A stretch of DNA of 64,000 nt from UBA10205 sp964373815 (GCA_964373815.1 CAYJWI010000003.1:1-64000), one strand, 5' to 3'; positions 22,422-31,390 are shown, numbered from the stretch's first letter. Translations and numbers: made by a program. Notes: generated by a model from the letters alone, not told the origin.

Positions 22422-22967
22422 CTAATATCCCCCGGTGAAGAAGTGCAGCAGCCCAAGTATTACTCCAATTATTTTCGCGGCTATACTGACAATTATCCCG
22501 CTCATCTGCCCGCTGGCCGTGAGGCCGTTGTACTGTATTTCCCCCGAGTTTAGCGCGTTCACGAGTTCGTTGAAAGGGTTTGCGGAGTTCACTATCCTGT
22601 CGACAGTTGACTCATTCACCCTCACTTCGGTGTCGGCGTCACTCCTTGCGCCGAGCGAAATTTCATTCACGAGATTGTTCTGCGTCCAGATCCAGTATGA
22701 CCTCACTGTGCCGTCATCGTATGTCATGTAAACATTGGCTTTGTTTTTCCCGAAAAGTATTAACGCAGGCGCAGGGGCATCGCGCATCTGCACATTAATC
22801 TGGTCGACCACCTCTTGGTTTAGCTTTCCGTCCGTGAACTGGGCATCAAACTGGTCCCTGCTCTCGGTGAGCACCGCAAAACCTGTCTGGCCGGCAGAGG
22901 CAAAGCTGCCGGCGAAAACCGCCATTGCAAGGAGTGCAAGGGAAAGGGGGGCAAAATTTTTTGCCAT
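22422..22967 (-). CDS. secreted protein with C-terminal membrane segment
   Basis: A 181-residue protein. Residues 5-25 form a signal peptide (PLSLALLAMAVFAGSFASA), then comes a soluble alpha/beta region with LNQEVVDQINVQMRDAPAPA and an SYWIWTQ motif, and a hydrophobic C-terminal segment (SGIIVSIAAKIIGVILGLLHF) before a short tail. The central fold recalls small archaeal surface domains found next to DUF4430-like proteins, without certainty. A downstream 35-residue lipoprotein gene follows after one base. A TTTTTTATATGG element just upstream on the minus strand is a good TATA box. Confidence 0.72.
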   Translation of the reverse strand: MAKNFAPLSLALLAMAVFAGSFASAGQTGFAVLTESRDQFDAQFTDGKLNQEVVDQINVQMRDAPAPALILFGKNKANVYMTYDDGTVRSYWIWTQNNLVNEISLGARSDADTEVRVNESTVDRIVNSANPFNELVNALNSGEIQYNGLTASGQMSGIIVSIAAKIIGVILGLLHFFTGGY

Positions 22968-23039
22968 GTACCATTTACGGCTTTGCCATATAAAAAAACG
23001 CCGTTTATGTAGAACTGCCTGCTTGTTTTTTCCAATGCC

Positions 23040-23753
23040 TTATTTCCCCCTGCGCGCTCCCAATTGCATGAATCCTTTCCGCTCCTTTTGGGAGAATTTT
23101 TCTATGGAGTACCTTAGCATCGTCCGCGGCATTTTTTTGCAGTGCTTTTTGAGGAACTTCACTTCTTCCCCCTTGCCCCTCTTTCCGGCCTCGCGCAGCA
23201 TCCATCCTACCGCTTTGTGTATGAGGTCTTGTTCATCACTAATCAGGAGTTCCGCTATCCTGAACGTTTCCTTGTTGCTGCCCCTGCGTATGAATGCAAA
23301 GGTCGAGATTATTGCAATTCTCCTCTCCCACAAATTGCCTGATTTAGCGAGCTTGCGCAGGGCAGATGCGTCTTTGCCGAAAAGGTATTCCCCCGCTATC
23401 TTGTCAGCCGAGAGGTCCACAAGGTCCCAGTTGTTCACCTTTTTTGCGTTGCCGATGTAGAAATCGAAAATCTTCGCCTTCTCCTCTTCATTCCCTTTCC
23501 TGAATTTTTCCACGAGCACAAGCAGGGCTGCAAGCCTTTCCTCATGGATTTTTGACCCAAGGAGCTCACCGGTTTCCGCAAGGCTCATTCCTGAATATTT
23601 TTTTGCGGCCGCCCTTGTTTGCGGGACAGGTATTCCGAGGAACTCGTCCCCCTCCCCATATTGCCCCTTCCCGGTCTTAAAAAAGCCGGAGAGCACTTTC
23701 GCCTTTTTTGCATCGGCTTTTTGCGCGAGTTCCTTTTTCAAATACAGAATCAT
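23040..23753 (-). CDS. AlkD-like DNA alkylation repair protein
   Basis: A 237-residue HEAT-repeat DNA glycosylase-like protein. Family landmarks are FFKTGKGQYGEGDEFLGIPV near residues 25-44, where the partner region binds DNA, the NNWDLVDLSADKIAGEYL motif near 107-124 (Trp and Asp line the lesion pocket), and LWERRIAIISTFAFIRRG near 141-158. AlkD removes cationic N3/N7-alkyl purines without base flipping. No signal peptide; cytoplasmic. It precedes the secreted-protein gene in the same orientation with a 72-base gap containing a TATGTAGAA motif (23006-23014), so it probably has its own 3' end. Confidence 0.9.
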   Translation of the reverse strand: MILYLKKELAQKADAKKAKVLSGFFKTGKGQYGEGDEFLGIPVPQTRAAAKKYSGMSLAETGELLGSKIHEERLAALLVLVEKFRKGNEEEKAKIFDFYIGNAKKVNNWDLVDLSADKIAGEYLFGKDASALRKLAKSGNLWERRIAIISTFAFIRRGSNKETFRIAELLISDEQDLIHKAVGWMLREAGKRGKGEEVKFLKKHCKKMPRTMLRYSIEKFSQKERKGFMQLGARRGK

Positions 23754-23854
23754 TTATCCGCCTTCAAACTTTCCTTTAGCCATTTTTTCCAAAAGCTTTT
23801 CCCGAGGTTCCATTGTCCAGGGCTTTTATTTTCCGTCAGTCTAAACCACCACGC

Positions 23855-25246
23855 TTACTTTTTTTTGAGCGTTTGCTCCTCGAGTTTTTCGTTGAGCTGT
23901 TTGAGGAATTCCATCTTTCTCCCGGCCTCGATTTTCACCCCAGCAGCAATCGCATGCCCCCCGCCTTCATTGCCTTCGCCGAGCTTTAGGCATACCTCGC
24001 GGAAGGCTTTTCCGAGATTTATCCCCTTTTCCAGTAGTTCCTTTGTGGCCCTGCCGCTGATTTTTAGCGAGCCGTCGTCGTTCTGCGCAATCGCTATTAT
24101 CGGCTTGTTTGATTGTATGAGCGAGGAGCCATAGAGCATCCCCGCAACAATCCCGACAACGGAATCCTTTATTTCCTTTCCCGAATCAAAGCAGTAAAAA
24201 GTTTTTTCCTCAAGCACGCCGTTTTTTGTCACGAACTCTATTCCCTCGCGCAGCTGCCTCCTGTGCTCTTGCATCAGCGCAAGCGCCTCGAGGTACTTGT
24301 CCCCCCTGTCGCCAAGGCAGACTTCAACCCCCAAATCTGCATGCCCGTGCCTGCCGCATGCGTTCAGAAGCGTTGAGAACTCCTTTGCTTCGCTCAGTGG
24401 GCTCTTCTTCTGCTCGTGCAAGAAGAGGTAGACTTCGCCGAAAAGCTCGCCGATTTTCCACTCCGGGACCTTGAATTTGCCAAGGTGCAAGATGAGTGCG
24501 GTTGCGAGCTTTTCCTTTTCAGGCTGGGTAAGGTCGCCATAAGTTCTCCAGTTGTTCCCTTCAGTTAATGTAATCCCGGTTTCCTGCAAAAATTTCCTGG
24601 AATTCTCCTCGCTCGCGGTAAGCTCTGGAAGTATGGGAGAGGTGCTGTAGGCAAGAAACTGCGTGAGAGGCCTGCTAACTCTCCCATAGAGGCGCAGGTC
24701 GTTTTCAACCTTCACAAACCCCGCATCCGTGGCCTGCTTCACTATTTGCGCATTGAGGCCTATGAGCTTTCCGGAATAATCCTGTACATCCCCGACAGCG
24801 CCCACAAGTGCGAGCGGGCTTGAATCAATGTTCTTTTCACTAAGCGCCATCGCGAAAAGGAACGCGACCCCCGAGGCGCTTATCTCGTTCCCGCCGTTTA
24901 TCCCGTAATCGAAAGGCGAGAAGTGGTTTTCGTGCTGCACGTTCGTTTTCTCATGGTGGTCGAAGACGAAAAGCTTGTCCCCGAACTCCTCTTTCAAATA
25001 CCCGAGTTGCCCCGAGCCGAAATCAACGAATACATAGTTCTCGCCCATGCCTTTTATTTCTGAAACCGTTTCCCGATAGAGCTGCTTTACCCACTTGCGT
25101 TTCACTTTCTTCCCTTCGCGCTCAAGCGCCCTGAACATTATTGCGCCAGAGGAGCAGCCGTCTGCATCATAGTGGTGGACCACCACAAAGTCGTCTCGCC
25201 TTCGCACTTCGTCCGCAAGCCCTGCCATCTTTTCCTTCCAATCCAT
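23855..25246 (-). CDS. RecJ-like DHH/DHHA1 phosphoesterase
   Basis: A 463-residue protein from ATG 25246. The DHH domain shows HHYDADGCSSG (residues 18-28), FVDFGSGQLG, the DHH motif itself in FVFDHHEK, and AVGDVQDYSG; the C-terminal DHHA1 domain ends with GEGNEGGGHAIAAGVKI. All metal ligands seem present, so it should be an active nuclease or oligonucleotide phosphodiesterase. In archaea such proteins associate with GINS (GAN/RecJ1) or degrade RNA; the sequence does not decide between them. Start: the longer frame adds six residues with no better signal. Confidence 0.88.
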   Translation of the reverse strand: MDWKEKMAGLADEVRRRDDFVVVHHYDADGCSSGAIMFRALEREGKKVKRKWVKQLYRETVSEIKGMGENYVFVDFGSGQLGYLKEEFGDKLFVFDHHEKTNVQHENHFSPFDYGINGGNEISASGVAFLFAMALSEKNIDSSPLALVGAVGDVQDYSGKLIGLNAQIVKQATDAGFVKVENDLRLYGRVSRPLTQFLAYSTSPILPELTASEENSRKFLQETGITLTEGNNWRTYGDLTQPEKEKLATALILHLGKFKVPEWKIGELFGEVYLFLHEQKKSPLSEAKEFSTLLNACGRHGHADLGVEVCLGDRGDKYLEALALMQEHRRQLREGIEFVTKNGVLEEKTFYCFDSGKEIKDSVVGIVAGMLYGSSLIQSNKPIIAIAQNDDGSLKISGRATKELLEKGINLGKAFREVCLKLGEGNEGGGHAIAAGVKIEAGRKMEFLKQLNEKLEEQTLKKK

Positions 25247-25407
25247 ATTAACCCTAATTCCCATGCAGGCTTTTTAAGCGGTAGGAGGGCTTTGTGCCGC
25301 TGCGGGTTGGTTATGGCAATTCCCGCTGGTTAAATTCCAGCGAGGCAAAGGCTTTTTCCTAAGCTTCTACCACTTTCCATTAAAACCTTTCATCACAATA
25401 TCCTTGC

Positions 25408-26703
25408 ATGGGTTTGGTAGATTCTTTTTCCGGCCTTTTCAGGCAAAAAAGCTCGGCAAAGCAGGTTTCCATTGAAGAGGCAAAAGCCATTGTGTCTGAA
25501 GAGATAGGGAAGCATGAAAAGGAATTGCTTGATTTCGCGCCGAAAAAGTTCGCAGAGATAAAGCATTTGATTTCAAGCCTCTCGAAAAACGCGGATTTTC
25601 TAGAGTCGCAGGAAATAAACATTGACGAGGGCAACAGGCGCTTTCGCCAGGTCGTTGTCACTTCCCAGAAGAACCTCGCAAGGCAGCTAAAAGGGCTTTC
25701 CCAGAAAATAATGCCTCCAAGCATCCCAACAATTGCCTCTGTGCGTGAGTATTCCGGAAGGGCACTGCGCAGCGTTTCTTTCGATTTGCTCCCTTACTGG
25801 AAAACAATCGCGATTGCAAAAACACTTCTAAGCGAAAGCCTGGGCAAAATAGGCGAGGACATAGGCGAGCTTTCCCGCGTGCTCGAAGAGCTCGGGAAGA
25901 AGGCAAACGGAGAGCAGGCCCTGCTGCTCCGCTCGCTAGAGTCCCTCATGGCTGAAGAAAAGGAAAGCAGGGAGAGGCTCCTCAAGATTTCAGGAGAGAT
26001 TGGCCAAGCAAGGAAAGCCGTTTCCTCGATGGAGGAAAAGGTCTCAATCTTGGAGAAGTCGTTCGGAGAAAAGCTCGCATCGCAGGAGAACTTAGTGCTC
26101 AAGAAGCTCGAGGAACAGAAAAAGGGCCTAGAATCGCGAAAGCAGGGAATCGTCTCCTCCTTCAACTCCGAAATAGCGCCGCTTGAAAAGGTCTTCAAGA
26201 GGCTCTCCTCGCTTGCAAAGGAATCCGGCCCCCTTGCGCAAAAGGAGGCGGAAGTGCTCTCAATGCTGCTCTCGATGCCGGCCTCGGCATTCATCACAGA
26301 CCCCAATGGCACAACCACAAAAAGCATTTTCACAAAAGCTGGCAAGATGATTGGGGATGGCTCGATTGCGCTAAAGGAAAAGGAGCGCGAGAAGCGCCTC
26401 AATGCTATCTCCTCTTTTCTCGGAAAGGATTTTTTTTCAGAATATTTCTGGCCTGTAAACAAGCTGCAGGCGGAAATCCTCCAATTAGAAAGGCGCGCCT
26501 CCTCGATGAAAATCGGATCCGAAATAAATTCAGCAAGGCTCGCAGTTGATTCCGCGCGCACCGAGCTCTCGGCCCAGGGGCAGGAACTCGAGAGGCTCCT
26601 AAAGCAGAAGGCTCTTGCAGAGGCTTCTTCCTGGGAGAAAAGGTTCAGGGCACTTTTTTCAAGGTACTTTGGCGAAAGGTTTGAATTCGGCAACCCGAAA
26701 TGA
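25408..26703 (+). CDS. long coiled-coil protein, unknown function
   Basis: A 431-residue, mostly helical protein. A short N-terminal hydrophobic segment (GLVDSFSGLF) is followed by heptad-rich stretches at about 130-290 (ESLGKIGEDIGELSRVLEE, SSMEEKVSILEKSFGEKLA and similar) and 330-420. Residues 293-315 (ASAFITDPNGTTTKSIF) form the only non-helical break, and a conserved-looking C-terminus KRFRALFSRYFGERFEFG ends it. It lacks ATPase motifs, so it is not an SMC. It converges on the KaiC-like gene cluster, 41 bases stop to stop. Confidence 0.7.
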   Translation: MGLVDSFSGLFRQKSSAKQVSIEEAKAIVSEEIGKHEKELLDFAPKKFAEIKHLISSLSKNADFLESQEINIDEGNRRFRQVVVTSQKNLARQLKGLSQKIMPPSIPTIASVREYSGRALRSVSFDLLPYWKTIAIAKTLLSESLGKIGEDIGELSRVLEELGKKANGEQALLLRSLESLMAEEKESRERLLKISGEIGQARKAVSSMEEKVSILEKSFGEKLASQENLVLKKLEEQKKGLESRKQGIVSSFNSEIAPLEKVFKRLSSLAKESGPLAQKEAEVLSMLLSMPASAFITDPNGTTTKSIFTKAGKMIGDGSIALKEKEREKRLNAISSFLGKDFFSEYFWPVNKLQAEILQLERRASSMKIGSEINSARLAVDSARTELSAQGQELERLLKQKALAEASSWEKRFRALFSRYFGERFEFGNPK

Positions 26704-26744
26704 ATTCGCCGTCTTCAAAACAAAGTTTTGGGTATTTGCGAACC

Positions 26745-27353
26745 TCATGCCTTTATCGTCTTCTCGAAGAACTGCCCAACGATGCTTGTTATCTGGTCTT
26801 TCTCGTCGAAATCCGCGCTTAGCACTATCGCGGAGGCGCCCATGGAATTCACCCTTCCAAGCAGGGTGTGCATGAATTTTTCCACGGCCGGGGGGTTGTT
26901 GTAAATTAGCATTGTAGAAATAGAATCAAGGAAGAGGAGGGTTTTTTTGCCCAGTGATTCCTCAAGCTTTTTTTCCGCTAGCACGATTGTTTCAGTAAGG
27001 TCAGAGGGAGAGTCTATGTAGGCGACGTTCTCCATTTGTGGCGTCTTTCTCCCGGCTTCCACAGATACAAGGTCTATGAAGAATATTTTCGAGCAGTCCC
27101 GGCCCTGCTTTTCGCAATCATTCCAGATTTTCTGGTAGCTTTCATTTAGGGTTATATAAATTATCTCAAAATCCGAGTATTTTTGGAGCACCCTGACTTT
27201 CACCCCCGCATAATCCTTTGCCTCTATCAGCACAAGCGCGGTGAACGGGTGCTTGAAGCCCTCAAGTGCTCTCTCAACGCGCAGCTCGACGGACTTTTCC
27301 CTGCTGAGCATTTCCTCTATTTTTTCCTCGCTCCACTTTTCCTTCTCCGGCAT
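26745..27353 (-). CDS. KaiC/RecA-like protein lacking a P-loop
   Basis: A 202-residue protein whose second half has the RecA-fold Walker B strand and following helix (KTLLFLDSISTMLIYN, then GASAIVLSADF) but whose first half has LVLIEAKDYAGVKVRVLQ where a Walker A loop would stand. It therefore should not hydrolyse ATP. Its start overlaps the stop of the catalytic KaiC gene (TGATG), and it probably forms a regulatory subunit of that ATPase. Similar P-loop-less paralogues (DUF7504/DUF835-like) accompany archaeal KaiC proteins; the exact family name is not certain. Confidence 0.72.
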   Translation of the reverse strand: MPEKEKWSEEKIEEMLSREKSVELRVERALEGFKHPFTALVLIEAKDYAGVKVRVLQKYSDFEIIYITLNESYQKIWNDCEKQGRDCSKIFFIDLVSVEAGRKTPQMENVAYIDSPSDLTETIVLAEKKLEESLGKKTLLFLDSISTMLIYNNPPAVEKFMHTLLGRVNSMGASAIVLSADFDEKDQITSIVGQFFEKTIKA

Positions 27354-28087
27354 CAGTCCACCTCGTCGAAGAGCTCGGATTTGTCGAGTATTATTATCCC
27401 ATCATTCGTGATTTTTAGCGGCCTTAGCACTTCCATTATCTCTGTCTCCCTCATCTTCAGGACAGCGGCGCTCCTTATGAACCTGTTCTTTATCTTTGTG
27501 TGGTAGAGCAGTATCACTCCGTCCGCGACATATTCCTCGAGCCCGTAGAGCGAGCTGACCTTGTCTAGGGAGATCTCGTTTGTTATTACCGTGGTGACTC
27601 CTATCGCCTTGAGCATTTTTCCGAGCGAAACAATCCTCTTTCTGGCGTCCAGCTCCCTGTCAAAAAACAACCTGAAAATAACACCTGGGTCTATTATGAC
27701 CCTTTTCGCGTTGATGGCTTTCACGTTGTCCTCGATTGCCGCCTTGAGCCTTTCAAAATCATAGAGCTCTACTGTAATGATTATGAGCTTTCTATCCTTT
27801 ACAAATTTTGAGAAGTCCCAGCCGAACTGTATCGCGCCCTGGAATATTGTATCCTCTGATTCCTCGAGGGACACATACACGGCGGTCTCGCCGTACTTTG
27901 TTATGCCCTCGAAAATGAACTGCCAGCACAGTACGGTTTTTCCGCTTCCAGGGTCGCCGCTCAGCACCACAAGGTTGCCCCTAGGGATCCCGCCGTCCAT
28001 CATTTCATCAAGGCCGGGCACTCCGGATTTCGCCCTTTCAATGATGTGCCTCTGCGAAGTCTGCGATGCCTTTGTTTTTTCCGCCAT
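27353..28087 (-). CDS. single-domain KaiC-family ATPase
   Basis: About 244 residues from ATG 28087 (GTG 28096 is an alternative). It begins VPGLDEMMDGGIPRGNLVVL, with Walker A GDPGSGKT at about residues 44-51, catalytic Glu pair in YVSLEESEDT, and Walker B in RVIIDPG. The C-terminus carries a winged or beta extension (IRSAAVLKMRETEIMEVLRP, then LKITNDGIII), the substrate-like tail seen in archaeal KaiC/RadA-like switches. Such proteins act as ATP-dependent signal integrators in the cytoplasm. It is the middle gene of three (28671 to 26745) on the minus strand. Confidence 0.88.
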   Translation of the reverse strand: MAEKTKASQTSQRHIIERAKSGVPGLDEMMDGGIPRGNLVVLSGDPGSGKTVLCWQFIFEGITKYGETAVYVSLEESEDTIFQGAIQFGWDFSKFVKDRKLIIITVELYDFERLKAAIEDNVKAINAKRVIIDPGVIFRLFFDRELDARKRIVSLGKMLKAIGVTTVITNEISLDKVSSLYGLEEYVADGVILLYHTKIKNRFIRSAAVLKMRETEIMEVLRPLKITNDGIIILDKSELFDEVD

Positions 28088-28107
28088 AAAAACCACTTGA
28101 ACCAGCG

Positions 28108-28671
28108 CTATTTTTTCCCTTTCTTCTGCGCTTCCTTTTCCAAGATTTCCCTTTCCAGCTCCTCTAGCTTTTCCTCCACTTTTGAAAGTTTCTGTATTAT
28201 GAACTCTTCTTGCAGCGCAAGGTTTCTGCCAGCGTCTTTCCTGTCAAGCGCAGAGTACGCAATTATTTCCTTAACTTTTTCCCTTCCTCCGCTGCGAAGC
28301 TTTGGCACATAGGTCTTCGAGTTTGCGACTGGCGTGTATTGCTCGGCTCCCGGAAGGGGTATTTTCCCGCCCAGCGGTGAGTGCGCTATTATTTCCTTAA
28401 CTTTTTCCCTTCCGCCTTTGCGCAGCCTTGGTATGAAAGTTTTTTCCGCCTTCGGGAGCTCATTTTTCAGCGCTTGGATTATTTTTTCCCCATCCTCCCG
28501 GATTGCGGTTTTTTTCCTTTCAGCCGGCGAGACCTCTTCGAGTATTTTGAGCGCCTCGGATTTTGAAAACCCGAGTTCCTGCACGCCAAGTATGATGTCC
28601 TCGCGCGATGAGCCCTTGTCCACGAGCTTTTTGGCCGCCTTTACGAGCGCCTCCTTTTTTGCTTCCGTCAT
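28108..28671 (-). CDS. UBA-like helical protein with two copies of a 22-residue repeat
   Basis: About 187 residues from ATG 28671, which has GAGGAG eight bases ahead. An N-terminal helical bundle (KEALVKAAKKLVDKGSSRE, then FSKSEALKILEEV) resembles UBA/CUE-like three-helix domains. Two repeats follow: TFIPRLRKGGREKVKEIIAH and TYVPKLRSGGREKVKEIIAY, separated by about 30 residues. The end is a coiled coil (EEKLEELEREILEKEAQKK). It begins the KaiC cluster. The repeats have the look of short linear docking motifs, perhaps for the KaiC ring (inference). Confidence 0.65.
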   Translation of the reverse strand: MTEAKKEALVKAAKKLVDKGSSREDIILGVQELGFSKSEALKILEEVSPAERKKTAIREDGEKIIQALKNELPKAEKTFIPRLRKGGREKVKEIIAHSPLGGKIPLPGAEQYTPVANSKTYVPKLRSGGREKVKEIIAYSALDRKDAGRNLALQEEFIIQKLSKVEEKLEELEREILEKEAQKKGKK

Positions 28672-28724
28672 TAGCAACTCCTCATTTCCCTTTCTTTTAA
28701 ACTTATCCAATCCAAAAAAAAGCC

Positions 28725-30086
28725 TCAGAGACTGAACCTCTTGCCCGAAAAGCTTTCGATTTCGCGCAAAAAGGTTTCCTTCACGCTTTCGAGGTCCTTG
28801 CCCGTTTTTCCCTCGAACCTTATTATGAGCTTTGGCTGTGTGTTCGATGCCCGTACAAGTCCCCAGCCGTTTGCAAAAACAACCCTCGCTCCGTCCACAT
28901 TAATTACCTTGTACTTTGCTGCAAAGTGCGCTTTCGCCTTCTCCACAAATTCAAATTTTTCGCTGTCCGCAAAATTGACCCTGTACTCGGGAGAGGAAGC
29001 GTACTGCGGCATTTCCGCTGCGAGTTCGCTCATTTTTTTCCCGGACTTAGAAAGTATTTCTAGTATTCTAACAGCCGCGAGCAGTGCATCGTCAAAGCCG
29101 TACCATTTTTCGGTAAAGAACATGTGACCAGACATTTCTCCAGCGAGCTGGGCCTTCTCTTCTTTCATTTTCGCCTTGATGAGGCTATGCCCCGTCTTCC
29201 ACATTATGGGCTTTCCGCCCTTTGCCTTTATCCAGTCCCCGAGCGCCTGCGTGCACTTGACTTCGAAAATTATTTTCGCGCCTTTTTCCCTTCCCAATAA
29301 ATCCTTTGCGAAAACGCCAAGCAGCCTATCCCCATAGAGCAGTTTCCCCTTTTCATCCACCACCCCAATCCTGTCAACGTCCCCGTCGAACGCAATCCCT
29401 ATGTCCGCCTTTTGCTTGAGCACTTCTTTCCCCAAATCCTTAACGTTCTTCTCATCCACGGGGTCCGGCAAATGGTTAGGGTAGGAGGGGATTTTTTTGC
29501 AGTAGAGGCAAATGGGCTCGATTCCTGCCATGCGCAAAAGCTTCGGCGCGAGCTCGGACGCCATCCCGTTCCCCGCATCTATTACGACTTTCAGCTTCCC
29601 AGAAATTTTGACGGAGGAGCTTATTTCGTGCAAATACTCCTGCTCAAGGTTTGCCTCCCGCATTTTTCCCGCTCCCTGTGCGAACTTTCCTTTCTGCGCC
29701 GTTTGCAGTATTTCCTGTATTTTTTCCCCGTAAATCGCATCCTTTCCAATCATCACCTTAAAGCCGTTGAACTCGGGAGGGTTGTGCGATGCGGTAACGC
29801 TTATGCCGCCATCTGTTCCGAGCTTGTGCACCGCGTAGTAAAGAAGCGGGGTTGGTATTTCGCCAATGTAGATAACATCCGTTCCCGTGCTCAAAATCCC
29901 TTTAAGCAGTTCTTTGAGTATGCGCGGCCCGCTTGTGCGGTTGTCCCTGCCCACAGCCACCTTTTTGCCGCCGCCTTTGGCAACCATTGTGCCAAATGCC
30001 TTGCCTATCAGCTCCGCGGTCTTTGCGTCAATGTCGCGTTCGGCAATTCCGCGTATGTCGTACTCCCTGAATATTTCCGGGTTCAT
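28725..30086 (-). CDS. phosphomannomutase/phosphoglucomutase
   Basis: A 453-residue alpha-D-phosphohexomutase with all four domains. The phosphoserine is Ser100 in SVTASHNPPEFNG, the metal loop is DGDVDRIGV near residues 234-242, the sugar-specificity loop GEMSGHMFF near 317, and the phosphate-binding domain ends with VRASNTQPKLIIRFEG. It interconverts hexose 1- and 6-phosphates for glycan and surface polysaccharide synthesis. It lies just upstream (about 50 bases) of the KaiC cluster in the same orientation and diverges from coaE. Confidence 0.94.
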   Translation of the reverse strand: MNPEIFREYDIRGIAERDIDAKTAELIGKAFGTMVAKGGGKKVAVGRDNRTSGPRILKELLKGILSTGTDVIYIGEIPTPLLYYAVHKLGTDGGISVTASHNPPEFNGFKVMIGKDAIYGEKIQEILQTAQKGKFAQGAGKMREANLEQEYLHEISSSVKISGKLKVVIDAGNGMASELAPKLLRMAGIEPICLYCKKIPSYPNHLPDPVDEKNVKDLGKEVLKQKADIGIAFDGDVDRIGVVDEKGKLLYGDRLLGVFAKDLLGREKGAKIIFEVKCTQALGDWIKAKGGKPIMWKTGHSLIKAKMKEEKAQLAGEMSGHMFFTEKWYGFDDALLAAVRILEILSKSGKKMSELAAEMPQYASSPEYRVNFADSEKFEFVEKAKAHFAAKYKVINVDGARVVFANGWGLVRASNTQPKLIIRFEGKTGKDLESVKETFLREIESFSGKRFSL

Positions 30087-30272
30087 CCAAGAAAAAAGGT
30101 CGGAAGCCTTTTTTAAAGCCTCTTGCCCCCTGCAAGCCTTTTCTTTTTTTTGGCGGCAGCTCTGGTTTGCGGCAAAAGCCGTTCCATGCCTTTTCTTTTT
30201 TTTGCCGCTTTGCCTTTTTTGCCAAAACCACCCTACGACCCCTTTTTATTTTTTTAACAGCATCTCTTGTTC

Positions 30273-30857
30273 ATGCTTGTAGGAATTACCGGCGGCATCG
30301 CATCCGGAAAGTCGACCTTGCTCGGCATTTTCAGAGAGGAGGGCTTTGGCACTTTTGATGCGGATGCAGTGGTTCAGCGCCTTTACAACAACCCGAAGAT
30401 TATCCGCCTGATAGGCCTAGAGTTCGGGGGCGGAATAATTTCGCAGGGAAAGGTCGACAGGAAAATGCTCGCACGCCTCGTTTTCGCTGACCATGAAAAG
30501 CTGGCAAGGCTCAACTCTATTGTGCACCCCCTTGTGAGGAAAAAAATACGCGGGATATCAAATTCGGGAAAAATAGTGTTCGTGGAGGTGCCGCTGCTCT
30601 TTGAGGCCAAGTTCGACAACCTGTTCACCAAAATAATTTTGGTCAAATCCTCCTCCGAAACCGCACTCAAGAGGGCGCTTGCAAAAGGCCTCTCGCCAGA
30701 GGATTTCGGAGAGAGGTCTGCATTCATGCTGCCTTTTGCGGCCAAGGAAAAGCTTGCAGATTTTGTGGTTGATTCCAACTGTCCGGTTTCCGCCCTGAAG
30801 GCTAGGGCGCAAGCAATATCAAAAGAATTGCTGGCAATTAGTCCGAAGGTGGGATGA
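30273..30857 (+). CDS. coaE: dephospho-CoA kinase (bacterial type)
   Basis: About 194 residues from ATG 30273. The P-loop is GITGGIASGKST (residues 4-15), then TFDADAVVQRLY, the CoA-binding LARLNSIVHPLV and VFVEVPLLFEAKFDNLF near 105-121, all standard for bacterial CoaE. It phosphorylates the 3'-hydroxyl of dephospho-CoA. Most archaea use an unrelated GTP-dependent enzyme, so this gene probably came from bacteria. Its stop overlaps the start of coaD by four bases (ATGA). Confidence 0.92.
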   Translation: MLVGITGGIASGKSTLLGIFREEGFGTFDADAVVQRLYNNPKIIRLIGLEFGGGIISQGKVDRKMLARLVFADHEKLARLNSIVHPLVRKKIRGISNSGKIVFVEVPLLFEAKFDNLFTKIILVKSSSETALKRALAKGLSPEDFGERSAFMLPFAAKEKLADFVVDSNCPVSALKARAQAISKELLAISPKVG

Positions 30858-31363
30858 TGAATTCTGGGAAAATAGAGGGAGGGCTGAAAGTGAAGGCAGT
30901 CTACCCCGGCACTTTCGACCCATTCACCTTTGGCCATCTTGATGTCATAAAGCGCGGCCTGCGGCTCTTCGGCTCTGTCGTGGTCGGGGTTGCCGAGAAC
31001 AAGTCCAAAAAGCCGATTTTCTCGGGCAAGGAACGAGTTGAGATGATCAAGGAGTGCCTCGCGGGTCTTGAAGGGGTAGAGGTGAAGCTCTTTGGTTCGC
31101 TGCTCGTTGATTTCGTGAAAAAGGAAGGCTGCTCGGTTGTCCTGCGCGGCCTGCGCGAGACCAGCGATTTTCCTTCAGAATTCCAGCACGCGATAGTGAA
31201 CCGCCTGCTTGCAAGCGAGATAGAGACGATTTTCGTGATGACAAACCCGGAGCATTTTTACGTAACCTCGAGCATTGTAAAGGAAGTCGCGGCCTATGGA
31301 GGGGATGTGGCAAAATTCGTCCCAGGCCCTGTTGCTAGGCGGATTAATGCGAAGTTCCGCTAG
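30854..31363 (+). CDS. coaD: phosphopantetheine adenylyltransferase (bacterial-type)
   Basis: A 169-residue nucleotidyltransferase. KAVYPGTFDPFTFGHLDVI near residues 14-32 holds the HxGH-like site (TFGH), followed by VVVGVAENKSKKPIF, the VEMIKECL arm, and VLRGLRETSDFPSEFQHAIVN near 97-117, with the final SSIVKEVAAYGGDV replacing the ISSTxVR loop. The hexameric bacterial CoaD is the best match; archaeal PPATs are usually shorter and more divergent. It may start at Met2 or further in (a KVKAVYP start would be typical). Operon with coaE. Confidence 0.92.
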   Translation: MMNSGKIEGGLKVKAVYPGTFDPFTFGHLDVIKRGLRLFGSVVVGVAENKSKKPIFSGKERVEMIKECLAGLEGVEVKLFGSLLVDFVKKEGCSVVLRGLRETSDFPSEFQHAIVNRLLASEIETIFVMTNPEHFYVTSSIVKEVAAYGGDVAKFVPGPVARRINAKFR

Positions 31364-31390
31364 GGCTAAATAGGCCAAAAACCCCGGAAT

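Noticed and set aside
25794..26693. Minus-strand frame of 299 codons under the coiled-coil gene at 25408-26703
   Set aside because: Ser/Phe-rich composition mirrors the Glu/Lys-rich coiled coil on the plus strand; no domain or promoter supports it.
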